In this document: in pieces, positions 32,795 through 42,293 of the stretch
How the letters are laid out: every line of letters begins with the position of its first letter
Position numbering within the stretch: the stretch's first letter is position 1
From: an uncultured Collinsella sp.
GTDB taxonomy: Bacteria > Actinomycetota > Coriobacteriia > Coriobacteriales > Coriobacteriaceae
Reading direction: 5' to 3'
DNA length: 52,315 bases
Assembly: GCA_900546105.1 (NCBI GenBank)
Contig: URBP01000002.1
Location: forward strand, 1 to 52,315
Translations under genes and position numbers: made by a program
The notes under the pieces: generated by a model
Database searches by the model: none
What the model was told of the DNA's origin: nothing
What the model saw: only the letters and a program-made list of their open reading frames with translations

Positions 32795-33478
32795 CTAAAT
32801 TACGAAGAGAATCACCGCCATGAACTGGAAGATGCTGCCGGCGAGCACCCACAGGTGAAACACACTATGCAGATAGCGCACGTTTTTGGCGATGTAGAAC
32901 GGCACGCCCACGGTATAGCACACGCCGCCGACAGCGAGCAGGGCAAGTGCCACGGGGTTGAGCAGCGACACGAGCTCGGGCAGCTTAAAGACAACGAGCC
33001 AGCCCATCAGCAGGTAGACCAGGCCGCTTACCCAGTGCGGCTGGCGCTCGCGCATAAAGCACTCGAGGGCGATGCCGATAATGGCGATGGCCCATACGGC
33101 GAAGAACAGCGCAGCGCCGCCGTCGTTTGCGAGCGTGATGAGGCAAAACGGCGTATAGCTGCCGGCTATGAGCAGGTAGATGCAGCTGTGGTCGATGATG
33201 CGAAACACGCGCTTGGCGCGCGCGGGTTGAATCGCATGGTAGAGCGTGGAGGCTAGGTATTCGAGGATGATGCTGACGCCATAGACAATTGCCGCGGCCA
33301 TGTGGGCCGGGCCACCGCCGCGCAGTGCAGCGAATACGATCAGGAGCACCAGACCCGCAATACCCAGCAAGCAGCCGACACCATGGGTGACGGAGTTCAT
33401 AATCTCCTCGCCCACCGTGTAGTGCGGAACGGCCGCGGCCTTGGGTCGCGGCTTGGAACTGTCGCTCGAATCGGACAT
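32795..33478 (-). CDS. Hemolysin III / PAQR-family membrane protein
   Basis: A 227-residue integral membrane protein with seven hydrophobic segments. The family's putative metal site is present as LASTLYHAI, RIIDHSCIYLLIAGSYTP and LHSVFHLWV, supplying Ser/His/Asp/His ligands as in adiponectin-receptor-like hydrolases. The physiological role in bacteria is uncertain. The ATG at 33478 is used; GGAGG lies 11 bases upstream, while an in-frame TTG at 33496 would overlap that ribosome site. First gene of the envelope cluster transcribed to the left, divergent from the hydrolase gene at 33665. Confidence 0.92.
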   Translation of the reverse strand: MSDSSDSSKPRPKAAAVPHYTVGEEIMNSVTHGVGCLLGIAGLVLLIVFAALRGGGPAHMAAAIVYGVSIILEYLASTLYHAIQPARAKRVFRIIDHSCIYLLIAGSYTPFCLITLANDGGAALFFAVWAIAIIGIALECFMRERQPHWVSGLVYLLMGWLVVFKLPELVSLLNPVALALLAVGGVCYTVGVPFYIAKNVRYLHSVFHLWVLAGSIFQFMAVILFVI

Positions 33479-33585
33479 GCCGGTTACATCCTCCAACGTA
33501 AAGAGTTCTCAACACTATATCAAAGCGTCTGGGTGCGTGCGAAATTTGCACCATACGTGACCCTTTGTTTACCCATTCTTTGCCT

Positions 33586-33645
33586 GTTGACGCATCAACG
33601 GTGAACGTCCATAATGCGCTTGCATTAAATGTTGATGTATTAACA
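33586..33645. promoter_or_regulatory. Two operator-like palindromes before the anchored hydrolase
   Basis: GTTGACGCATCAAC (33586-33599) and TGTTGATGTATTAACA (33630-33645) share the half-site TGTTGA. Their centres are about 45 bases apart in the divergent promoter region. They look like sites for a dimeric regulator that is not encoded next to them. Confidence 0.4.
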
Positions 33646-33664
33646 TCTTATAGGAAAGCTTCTT

Positions 33665-34630
33665 ATGTCTCAAAACGCACGTTCCCATCGAAAGCTCAAG
33701 ATAGCCGGCGTCGTTGCGCTGGTGGTTGTCATTGCGCTGCTCGGATTTGCCGGCAACTTTCTGTTTGACTTCGCGCTGAATCCCCGCGCGCCATACACCA
33801 TGAAGATGATGCAGGACGGCAAGGACGGCAAAGAAAGTGAGCAGCCGGATGCCGAGGGAACCGAGGCGCGGGCGTGGTTTAAAGAGAATCGCGAGAGCAG
33901 CAGCCTCACCGCAGATGACGGGACCGAGCTTGCCGCCTGGTATTTTGCTGCGTCGGAGAGCACGCACGACTACGCCGTCTGCCTGCATGGATATACCAAC
34001 GAGCCCATCGGTATGGCCCGATACGTCAAGCGATTCCACGACCGCGGCATGAACGTACTCGCACCCGCCGCCCGCGCCCACGAGCGTTCCGGCGGTGACT
34101 ACATCGGCATGGGCTGGCCCGAGCGACTCGATGTCGTCGCGTGGATCGGGCGGATTGTTGCGGCCGATCCCAAGGCGCGCATCCTGGTCTTTGGCGAGTC
34201 GATGGGTGCGGCAACCGCCATGGACGTCGCGGGGGAATCTCTGCCGTCCAACGTGAAATGCATCATCGAGGACTGCGGTTATACGAGTGTTTGGGACGAG
34301 TTTTCCCTGCAGCTCAAGGATGTATTTGGGCTGCCCAGCTTTCCCTTGCTCGATGTAGCAAACTTGGTGTGCAACGTGCGCGCGGGCTACGACTTCCATA
34401 AGGCAAGCAGTGTAGAGCAACTCAAACACGCGACGGTTCCCATGCTGTTTATCCACGGCGACCAGGACACCTTTGTGCCGTACAGCATGCTCGACCAAAA
34501 CTACGACGCGTGCGCCAGCAAGGTCAAGCAAAAGCTCACCATCCATGGCGCCACCCACGCCAAGAGTGCGCAAGTTGACCCCGAGCTCTACTGGAATACG
34601 GTCGACGACTTCCTCGATAGGAATTTTTAG
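33665..34630 (+). CDS. Membrane-anchored alpha/beta hydrolase
   Basis: A 321-residue serine hydrolase with an N-terminal membrane helix (about 12-35) that would place the catalytic domain outside the membrane. The nucleophile elbow is GESMG, the oxyanion segment is LHGYTNEP, the acid is in HGDQDTFVP and the base is in HGATHAKS. This fits the BAAT/dienelactone-hydrolase-like extracellular hydrolases of Gram-positive bacteria (YqkD-like); the substrate is unknown. The ATG at 33665 has AGGA about 9 bases upstream. It is monocistronic, behind two palindromic operator-like sites, and convergent with the DUF362 gene. Confidence 0.88.
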   Translation: MSQNARSHRKLKIAGVVALVVVIALLGFAGNFLFDFALNPRAPYTMKMMQDGKDGKESEQPDAEGTEARAWFKENRESSSLTADDGTELAAWYFAASESTHDYAVCLHGYTNEPIGMARYVKRFHDRGMNVLAPAARAHERSGGDYIGMGWPERLDVVAWIGRIVAADPKARILVFGESMGAATAMDVAGESLPSNVKCIIEDCGYTSVWDEFSLQLKDVFGLPSFPLLDVANLVCNVRAGYDFHKASSVEQLKHATVPMLFIHGDQDTFVPYSMLDQNYDACASKVKQKLTIHGATHAKSAQVDPELYWNTVDDFLDRNF

Positions 34631-34671
34631 GGAAAAAGCGGCGTCTGGGGATTTATCTAACCCCCTATTTT

Positions 34672-34795
34672 CGGAAGTATGCGGCAAAATCTGGAACTGC
34701 CGACCAGACCGCAGTTTTACCAACAATTTATCAGGGGTTTTGTTGCCAAAAAATGTCGTGTGCTCGGCGGTCTCGAAATTTGCCGCATACTTCCG
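34672..34795. repeat. Rod-like hairpin element between convergent genes
   Basis: Arms 34672-34688 and 34779-34795 are perfectly complementary over 17 bp (CGGAAGTATGCGGCAAA). Inside, GACCGC pairs with GCGGTC and TTTTACCAACAA pairs with TTGTTGCCAAAA, so the whole 124 bases can fold as one extended rod. Arm and interior sequences differ from the elements at 45262 and 45509, although the plan is the same. Confidence 0.65.
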
Positions 34796-34881
34796 GAAAG
34801 CCGCCCGCAAGCGCTGTGCTCACGGGCGGCTTTTGCTAACGTTGCGCTACAAAAGCGCTTGATATGTCCAATAGACAGGTG

Positions 34882-36087
34882 CTACTTGACCTCGATGAGC
34901 TCATACTTGCTCGTGCCCAGGCCGATCTTTTCGGCATGCGCGATGCACGCGCGCCAGTCGGTGTCGGGATGCGTGATGCAGAAGGGGTCCTTGGCCTGCT
35001 CGCCCTCCAGATGCTCGTGGTTATGCTCCATCTTGGCCGCGCTATCGGTGAGTTCGGTGTTGGGCAGCGGCTCGGATGCCATGACGGCATCGGCGCAGGC
35101 CTGATCGATAGCGACCGGGTCGAAGCTCGCGAACATGCCGATATCGTTAACGATAGGCGTGTCGTTTTCGGGGTGGCAGTCGCAGTTGGGACTGATGTCC
35201 ATGGCGAGCGAGATGTGGAAGCTCGGACGGTCCTGAACAATGGCCTTCGTGTACTCAGCGATCTTGTAGTTGAGTACGTCGGCCGCGGCATCATAGTCGG
35301 GCTTGATGCAGTCCTGGTTGCACGCCGCAATGCAGCGTCCGCAGCCCACGCAGCGATCGTGGTCGATGGCGGCCACGTGCACCGTGCGGGCGTTGCCGTT
35401 GGCAAGCTCGCGCTCGCGGGTATCGTCAAACGAGATGGCGTTGTGCGCACAGATCTTTTCGCAGGCACGGCAGCCAACGCAGTGCTCAGTCGCGACGTTC
35501 GGCTTGCCGGCGGCATGTTGTTCCATCTTGCCAGCACGACTGCCGCCGCCCATGCCCAGGTTCTTCATGGCGCCGCCAAAGCCGGCCTGCTCATGGCCCT
35601 TAAAGTGGGTGAGGCTGATCACAATGTCGGCGTCCATGAGCGCCTGACCGATCTTGGCCTCGCGCACGTACTCGCCGCCCTCGACCGGAACGAGCGCCTC
35701 GTCGGTGCCCTTGAGGCCGTCGGCGATGATGATCTGGCAACCCGTGGCATACGGGGTAAAGCCGTTCTGGTAGGCGGTGTCGATGTGCTCGAGCGCGTTT
35801 TTGCGGCTGCCCACATAGAGCGTGTTGCAGTCGGTGAGGAAGGGTTTGCCGCCCAGCTCCTTCACGACGTCTGCGACGGCGCGGGCGTAGTTTGGGCGCA
35901 GAAAGCTCAGGTTACCCAGCTCGCCAAAGTGAATCTTGATAGCGACGAACTTGTTCTCGAAGTCGATCTGCTCAATGCCGGCGCGGCGAATGAGGCGTTT
36001 GAGTTTGTCGAGCTGGCTCTCGCGAGCATGCGTGCGCAGGTTGGTGAAGTACACCTTTGCCGGTGCTGCGGGTGCGGTTGCGGTCAT
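34882..36087 (-). CDS. DUF362 protein with two 4Fe-4S clusters
   Basis: A 401-residue cytoplasmic iron-sulfur protein. The N-terminal DUF362 part (about 10-190) contains IKIHFGELGN and THFKGHEQAGFGGAMKNLGMG. Two ferredoxin-like clusters follow, C203-C206-C209-C213 in CVGCRACEKIC and C246-C249-C252-C256 in CVGCGRCIAAC. Cys and His in PNCDCHPE are conserved in this group. It is probably an electron-transfer or radical-related redox protein of anaerobic metabolism; no partner is adjacent. The ATG at 36087 has GAGGGGA about 9 bases before it. A rod-like hairpin lies beyond its stop. Confidence 0.9.
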   Translation of the reverse strand: MTATAPAAPAKVYFTNLRTHARESQLDKLKRLIRRAGIEQIDFENKFVAIKIHFGELGNLSFLRPNYARAVADVVKELGGKPFLTDCNTLYVGSRKNALEHIDTAYQNGFTPYATGCQIIIADGLKGTDEALVPVEGGEYVREAKIGQALMDADIVISLTHFKGHEQAGFGGAMKNLGMGGGSRAGKMEQHAAGKPNVATEHCVGCRACEKICAHNAISFDDTRERELANGNARTVHVAAIDHDRCVGCGRCIAACNQDCIKPDYDAAADVLNYKIAEYTKAIVQDRPSFHISLAMDISPNCDCHPENDTPIVNDIGMFASFDPVAIDQACADAVMASEPLPNTELTDSAAKMEHNHEHLEGEQAKDPFCITHPDTDWRACIAHAEKIGLGTSKYELIEVK

Positions 36088-36180
36088 AGATCTATCCCCT
36101 CGGTCTATATGGCGTTACAGACATAGAGGATGGTACCCGTTGAAGTGGGGTTGAAGTCAAGCGCAACGCCGAGTCGCTAG

Positions 36181-36211
36181 GCACTCATTGGGGACAGACT
36201 TAAATGAGTGC
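36181..36211. repeat. Palindrome of the GGGGAC-loop family
   Basis: GCACTCATT (36181-36189) and AATGAGTGC (36203-36211) enclose GGGGACAGACTTA. A 27-base stretch shortly after, 36230-36256, ending in AAAGACTGTCCCC, is repeated at 39865-39891. The two repeats lie on either side of the FtsX/ATPase operon. Confidence 0.8.
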
Positions 36212-36261
36212 TTGCCGCCCGGCCAGCGAGCCGGCGAATCGGCAAAGACTGTCCCCGATGA

Positions 36262-38928
36262 CTACTCCTGCACCTTGAGGGCTTCGGCCAGGCTGACGCG
36301 CTTGATGGAGCGCGTGTGTAGCAGCGCCACGACCAGGTAGGTCGCAAAGCCGATGCCGACGCATGCAGCCATGGACCAAGCGGGCACGTAGATCTCGATA
36401 TTGCCGTTGTAGGCGAGCAGCATCGAGCGGAAAATCGCGGTCAGCGAGCCAATGATCACGGGCAGGCTCAGCACGAGTGACACCGCCACGCACAGCGTGA
36501 TCGAGCGGATGTACAGATGCGAGATCTCGCTATCGCGATAGCCAAAGACTTTCATGTAGCTGATCGAACGGGCGCTGTGGTCGATCACCGCCTTGGTCAG
36601 CAGGTACATAAACAGCAGGAAGATAAACACCGCGAGCCCGACCATCATGCCGATCATTTTGCTCATCATGCCGATGAACTGGTCACCCACGGCGCGCATG
36701 TCGTCGGGCGTGGTGTCACCGGCAAAGTAACGAGCATCGAGGTCGAGCTTCTCGTCGCTCACATAGCCGTTAAAGTAGGCGGCGTCGTTGCCGAACAGCT
36801 CGTTAAAGTCATCGATGCTCATATAGATATTCATGTCCGACTTTGAACCCCAGATGCAGTCCTTACCCGCGTACTCAAGAGAATAATCCCGAGCCTCGTA
36901 CTTGTCGCGAAGCTCGACCTTCTGGCCCTCGCTCCAGCCAAACTTATCGAGCAGACCGCCGCCAAAGACGACGCGCCCGTCGCCGACGTTGAGGTCTTTC
37001 CAATAGCGCGAATGAGATGAAATGCCGTAGACGGAAATCGTCTCCTCGCCATTACCATCGCCGCGGTCGTATTGCAGCTGGTAAACGGCATATTTCTCGG
37101 CCTGCGCGATTGCGCCCGCGCCGTTGTCGGTCGTGTTGATCGGGTGAATGTCGTCGTTGTCGGTGTCGATCTTAGAGGCCTTGTCGATCAGGTCGATGGC
37201 CTCATCGCGGTCGCAGCCGAGGGCATCGGCAAGATCGTCGAGGCGTGCGTAGAGCGCATCCTTCTTGTCCTTGACCTTAGCAAGCGCATCCTGCGCTGCA
37301 GTCAGGCTCTCGGCAGACGGAGATGCGGTCGCGGCATCGGCTGCCGTCTGCGCCGCATCGGCCGCGTCGTCAAACTCGTCATCGGCATCCTGGGCGGCGG
37401 AGAGCAGCGCGCCGTCAATCGACTGCAAGCGCTCGAGCGCCGACCACTGCTCGCGCTCCTCGGCAGTGCCCTCGAGCTCCAGCGGCGCCTTGAGTGTGTA
37501 CTGATGCTCGGCGACCAGGCTCGTCTCGAGGTTGTCCGCGTAGTGCGTCATCGTGGGCAAAATCGCCAGGCCAAAGAGCAGCAGCAGCGAGGCGAATGCA
37601 ATGCCCACGAAGAGCGTGGCGAAGTTGCCCAGGTTGCGCAGGAAGACGCGCAGGCGGAAGCGCGAGACAAAGCCCATGCGCTCCGGCAGCTGCAGGCCGC
37701 GCTTGGTGCCCGATTTGCCGCTCGCCTCGTGACGAAGGAACTGCAACGGCGTCTTGCCCATCTTGCGAAGCAGGCCCACCAGCGTGATGAGAATGAGCGC
37801 GGCGGCGGGAACCACGGCGCACTTCACAAAGATCTCCCAGCTCCAGTACACCTGGAAGGGCGGCAGGCTGTACGAGCCGTAGTAGAGACCGCGCATGGGC
37901 TCGGTAAAGAACGCAACGCCGAGAACGGTGCCCAGTAGCGCCGCGGCCACGCCTACGATGGCGGGAAGCGCTAGGTAGTGCAGCACGATTTCGCGACGGC
38001 GATAGCCGCTGGCGAGCAGCGTGCCGATAATGGCGCTCTCCTCCTCGATGGTGGCGTCGGTGAGCACCACAAAGACAAACGCCATGATCACGATGATGAT
38101 GTCGAGCAACGTCATCCACATCATGGAGTCGCCGTCCACGTCGTCGCGCGCATAGCCAATGCCCTGATTGGAATCGGCATCGATCAGGTCGTCCATGCGC
38201 GCATCGGCATCGGTCAGCGCCTCGACCATATCCTGCTCCGCATCGATGCGATCCGCGGTGGGGAGATCGCGATCGGCAAAGGTGAAGGAGTAGGTGTAGG
38301 CAGGCGCGCCGCCGGCGTCCTCAAGCGCGGCAAAGCCGGCGTCGGTGACCTCGGCCACGCCGTACGAGATGGTGTTCACCGTAAAGTCCGAATTGTCGAG
38401 GAACAGCGCCTGGCTATCGGGCTGGGTCATGATGCCGCAGATGGTGTAGGTGCGGCCCTCAAGCTCGACCTTATCGCCCACGGCGAGGTCGTTGTTGGTG
38501 GCGAAGACACGGTCGATTGCCACCTCATCGTCCGTCTTGGGCTGTCTGCCTTCGCAGTAGGACGCAATGTCAACCTTGGTGCGATGCGCGTAGGTGCGCA
38601 GGGTGCGCTTGGTGCCGTCGTCGCCAGCCGCCTTTTTGATGATGGCGTCGATAGAGAAGTTCTTGTAGAACGTAACGCCGCCGACGTCCTCAGCCGCGTC
38701 TTCGGCAGCCTTGAGCTGATCTTTGGTGGCCTCGAAGGAGGTAGTCACGCGGCCGTCCTCGATCGTGTACGCATCGCGCATGTCGTCAATGAGGCAGCCG
38801 ATGGAATGCGCCGCGAGCAAAAAGCCCGACGTGAGGGCGATGCTTCCGCACATAAGCAAAAAGATGCCCAGGTACTTGCCGATATTGCGGCGCAGCTCGC
38901 GCGGGAGTCGTTTTGCGAGAGGTGTCAT
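36262..38928 (-). CDS. ABC transporter permease, MacB/FtsX type
   Basis: An 888-residue permease with two FtsX membrane blocks. One N-terminal helix (about 18-40) is followed by an extracytoplasmic domain to about 290, a helix bundle (about 295-420), a further helix near 470, a second extracytoplasmic region (about 500-720, Ala/Asp-rich and probably coiled) and a final helix bundle (about 735-880). This is the large-permease version seen in Gram-positive antimicrobial-resistance or lipoprotein-release systems. The ATG at 38928, 8 bases after the ATPase stop, is preceded by AGGCGG; the longer frame overlaps the ATPase gene. Works with the ATPase encoded just upstream; substrate unknown. Confidence 0.9.
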   Translation of the reverse strand: MTPLAKRLPRELRRNIGKYLGIFLLMCGSIALTSGFLLAAHSIGCLIDDMRDAYTIEDGRVTTSFEATKDQLKAAEDAAEDVGGVTFYKNFSIDAIIKKAAGDDGTKRTLRTYAHRTKVDIASYCEGRQPKTDDEVAIDRVFATNNDLAVGDKVELEGRTYTICGIMTQPDSQALFLDNSDFTVNTISYGVAEVTDAGFAALEDAGGAPAYTYSFTFADRDLPTADRIDAEQDMVEALTDADARMDDLIDADSNQGIGYARDDVDGDSMMWMTLLDIIIVIMAFVFVVLTDATIEEESAIIGTLLASGYRRREIVLHYLALPAIVGVAAALLGTVLGVAFFTEPMRGLYYGSYSLPPFQVYWSWEIFVKCAVVPAAALILITLVGLLRKMGKTPLQFLRHEASGKSGTKRGLQLPERMGFVSRFRLRVFLRNLGNFATLFVGIAFASLLLLFGLAILPTMTHYADNLETSLVAEHQYTLKAPLELEGTAEEREQWSALERLQSIDGALLSAAQDADDEFDDAADAAQTAADAATASPSAESLTAAQDALAKVKDKKDALYARLDDLADALGCDRDEAIDLIDKASKIDTDNDDIHPINTTDNGAGAIAQAEKYAVYQLQYDRGDGNGEETISVYGISSHSRYWKDLNVGDGRVVFGGGLLDKFGWSEGQKVELRDKYEARDYSLEYAGKDCIWGSKSDMNIYMSIDDFNELFGNDAAYFNGYVSDEKLDLDARYFAGDTTPDDMRAVGDQFIGMMSKMIGMMVGLAVFIFLLFMYLLTKAVIDHSARSISYMKVFGYRDSEISHLYIRSITLCVAVSLVLSLPVIIGSLTAIFRSMLLAYNGNIEIYVPAWSMAACVGIGFATYLVVALLHTRSIKRVSLAEALKVQE

Positions 38929-38936
38929 GGCGCCGC

Positions 38937-39650
<714 letters not shown>

Positions 39651-39745
39651 CTTATCCCCCGTTGTTAGCCACCTGCTACTTTCTAGGCTAATAGTAAACC
39701 CGGGCGAACTATTTTTAAGCGACGTGCGCGGCTTTTTTCCAACCT

Positions 39746-39805
39746 ACTCATTGGGGACAGACTTAAATGAGTGAAATCGCTCATTTAAGTCTGTCCCCAA
39801 TGAGT
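39746..39805. repeat. 26-bp inverted pair of GGGGACAGACTTA palindromes
   Basis: 39746-39771 and 39780-39805 are perfectly complementary over 26 bp with an 8-base spacer. Each half is itself a palindrome with ACTCATT/AATGAG arms and a GGGGACAGACTTA loop, as at 36181-36211. So two family members face each other. Confidence 0.85.
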
Positions 39806-39840
39806 GCCGGCAGGAAAGGAGCGTCCCCAAGTGCCGACAT

Positions 39841-39893
39841 ATTGGGACAGTCCCTGCCAGCCCTGCCGGCGAATCGGCAAAGACTGTCCCCAA
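39841..39893. repeat. Inverted repeat built on GGGACAGTC plus repeated 27-mer
   Basis: ATTGGGACAGTC (39841-39852) pairs with GACTGTCCCCAAT near 39882-39894 apart from one extra base. The right half, 39865-39891, is identical to 36230-36256 for 27 bases. It ends about 12 bases before the stop region of the ABC-2 permease gene. Confidence 0.7.
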
Positions 39894-39904
39894 TGGCTAG
39901 GTGG

Positions 39905-41110
39905 CTAGGCGCGGGATTTGGCGTGTGCGAGAGCCAGGCCTACGGCGGCGATGGCAGCGGCAAAGAGCACCGTGACGCCCAGGTCGCAGGCGATGTCGCC
40001 CAGCACGGTAGACGTCAAATCAGAGGCAAGCGCCTTGCCGATCGCGTCGTTCACCCAAAACGTCGGCACAAAGTGCGCCACCGTCTGCACGGCCGAGCCC
40101 ATCATCGAAAGCGGCATCCAGGCGCCGCCCAAAAACGTCATGAGCATGCCGAGCAGATTGCCCACACCGTTGAGCAGCTCCTCGCGCGCGCCCAGGCTCG
40201 AAAGGGCAAAGCCAACGGCCAGCGGCGTGCACGCCAGGGCAAACGTTGCCGCCAGCGCTAGGCACACGCGACCCACGCCGACCTCGACAACCGCGCTGGC
40301 AAAGCCCACGACGCCCATCATGCTCGACACGAGCCAGATGCAGACGGTGAGCACGGCGGCGGCCGCGAACACAGCGAGCGAGCGCTGGCGCTCAGAGACC
40401 GGGCTAGCATCCATGCGGCGCACGCGCTCGGGCTCGTTCATGCCCGAGAACACCAGCCCCACCGACACGATGACCGACGAGATAATCGCGTACGCGCCAA
40501 AGTTGAAGTACGACTCGAGAGTGGCGGCGGCAGTCGAGTAAACCTTAACCTGCTCGATCTGGACCTCCGCGCGTTTTGCGGCGGCATGCTCGGCCGCCTT
40601 GGCGACGTCACCGTTAGAGGCAGCGGGTTCAAGCGCCGCCGCAGCGCCCGCAAGCGAGATCCAGCGCGAGGCCTCGGCAGACGAGAGCGCCGCCGCCATG
40701 GTGCCGGAACCGTAGGTCACGTCGAGCTTGGGCAGGGCCTCCCCCGCACGGGCGGCTGCAACAAGATCGTCCTCAAACCCCTCCGGGATAAAGAACACGC
40801 AATCGGCACTGCCCTTGGCGCTGTTGCTCTTGGCGAGCGCGTCCGCAAGGTCGTACGCGTCGTCGCCGATGCCCGTGACCAGGTCAAAGCGTGAGCCCAG
40901 GTGCTTGGTAAGCGCCCGCGAAAGGTCGCTATTGTCGCGGTCGACCACGATCACGTTGGTGTCGTAGGGCTTGTACTCGGTGAGCTGCGACGAGTTCCAG
41001 CTCACCGAAGCCGCGATGAATACGCCCATGAGCGAAATGAACACCGTATAGATGAGCAGGTAGAACGGGTGCGCGAGTGCCATGCGAAGCGCGGTCTTAA
41101 AGGTGCTCAT
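39905..41110 (-). CDS. ABC-2 type permease, second subunit
   Basis: A 401-residue export permease: an N-terminal membrane helix (about 15-38), a large extracytoplasmic domain (to about 215) and five or six C-terminal helices, the arrangement of YhgE/ABC-2 exporters. The ATG at 41110 follows AAGGAG by 5 bases and lies 14 bases inside the end of the upstream permease gene, so the two are co-translated. It pairs with the 41097-42284 product and the ATPase at 42294-43232. The proximity of a sensor kinase and regulator suggests a regulated drug, peptide or lipid exporter. Confidence 0.9.
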   Translation of the reverse strand: MSTFKTALRMALAHPFYLLIYTVFISLMGVFIAASVSWNSSQLTEYKPYDTNVIVVDRDNSDLSRALTKHLGSRFDLVTGIGDDAYDLADALAKSNSAKGSADCVFFIPEGFEDDLVAAARAGEALPKLDVTYGSGTMAAALSSAEASRWISLAGAAAALEPAASNGDVAKAAEHAAAKRAEVQIEQVKVYSTAAATLESYFNFGAYAIISSVIVSVGLVFSGMNEPERVRRMDASPVSERQRSLAVFAAAAVLTVCIWLVSSMMGVVGFASAVVEVGVGRVCLALAATFALACTPLAVGFALSSLGAREELLNGVGNLLGMLMTFLGGAWMPLSMMGSAVQTVAHFVPTFWVNDAIGKALASDLTSTVLGDIACDLGVTVLFAAAIAAVGLALAHAKSRA

Positions 41111-42284
41111 AGCGGCTCCTTCCAAAGATCAGCGTAGCGGCGGCGACAAACACCAGGGCCATCAGGACGAGCGCGCCGGCGCGAACAGCGAAGGGCCCCA
41201 GGTCCTCAAAGAAATACAGGCGATTGAACATGTCGCAGATGAGCTTGACGGGGTTGAGCCAGCACTCGACCGGACAAGCGCGGGCGACGTCGTCGGCAAG
41301 TGCCATCGCCGGCTCGCCGTAGAGGCCGGCGAACAGGGCGCACGTGGTGGCAAAGCCCGTGAGGATGCCCGACTTGGATGCCTTGCCGCCCTTAACGGGA
41401 AGCGTGCCCACAAAAAGCCCCAGGCCCGTGGCGGCAAGCGCGGATGCAGCCCCGCCCAGCAGGCACAACCCCTCGCGCTCGCCAAAGTCGACGCCCACGA
41501 CCAGGCGCACGTAGCCGATCGCAACCGCCATCGATGCAAAGGAAACCAGCCACGAGCCGACAAAAATGCCGGGCAGCGACGCCGTCTTGGAAAGACCGCC
41601 CACGCAGCGGCGCGCGCCGAGGCCGGACAGATTGGGCTGCAAATCGACGACGCTCAAGGCGGCAAACTCGGCAGACATCATCGCGACCAGGCCAAAAAGC
41701 GCGTAATAGTAGATGACCGTGCCATCGGGCGTGGCACGAGTCAGGCTCACGCGGCGGGTTCCGCCCTCGAGCGACAGAGCGCGCGCAACCGCCTCCGGGT
41801 CGGCGAGCGCCGCCGGGTCATCTTGAGCAATCTGGGCCATGAGCTCGGCATTTTGCGTATACGAGCTTGCCACCGTTTCAAGGATGCTGCGGTCGGTAAG
41901 CACCGACGAGGCGCGCGAGCCGTCATAGCTCGAGAGCAGCGTGAGCCTGGGTGTGCCCGCGGCATCGACCGTGTAGATGCCCGCGACCTTGCCGGACTTG
42001 AGCGCACGGTTCGCGGCGTCCACATCCTCGCACTCGCTCACATCGAGCAGCTGATCGTCGCCCTCCTTGGCAAGCGAAGCCGCCACGTCCTTAAAGGTCG
42101 AAGCGTCCCAGGCCTCGTCCGCCACGATGGCAACCGGCACCGGGTCGATCTTGCCGTCGGAGCTGAGGTTCGCAAACATAAACATGAACATCGTTGAAAG
42201 CGCAATGGGAAAGATCGCGCCCCAGACCCATGTACTCGGCCGGCGCAGCAGCGTCTTGACCGTGGTGATGATGGTGTTGAACAT
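41097..42284 (-). CDS. ABC-2 type permease, first subunit
   Basis: A 395-residue permease of the same plan as its neighbour: one N-terminal helix (about 17-38), an extracytoplasmic domain to about 185, then a C-terminal bundle of five helices. The start ATG at 42284 is 9 bases after the ATPase stop, with AGGGGG upstream, and its end overlaps the start of the second permease by 14 bases. The two permeases are similar in topology but not in obvious sequence, so the exporter is likely a heterodimer. Confidence 0.9.
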   Translation of the reverse strand: MFNTIITTVKTLLRRPSTWVWGAIFPIALSTMFMFMFANLSSDGKIDPVPVAIVADEAWDASTFKDVAASLAKEGDDQLLDVSECEDVDAANRALKSGKVAGIYTVDAAGTPRLTLLSSYDGSRASSVLTDRSILETVASSYTQNAELMAQIAQDDPAALADPEAVARALSLEGGTRRVSLTRATPDGTVIYYYALFGLVAMMSAEFAALSVVDLQPNLSGLGARRCVGGLSKTASLPGIFVGSWLVSFASMAVAIGYVRLVVGVDFGEREGLCLLGGAASALAATGLGLFVGTLPVKGGKASKSGILTGFATTCALFAGLYGEPAMALADDVARACPVECWLNPVKLICDMFNRLYFFEDLGPFAVRAGALVLMALVFVAAATLIFGRSRYEHL

Positions 42285-42293
42285 GGCCGCCCC

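Noticed and set aside
31311..33478. Hemolysin activity for the CNNM/CorC and HlyIII proteins
   Set aside because: The name is historical; domains indicate Mg2+-linked and PAQR-like membrane proteins, with no evidence of a toxin.
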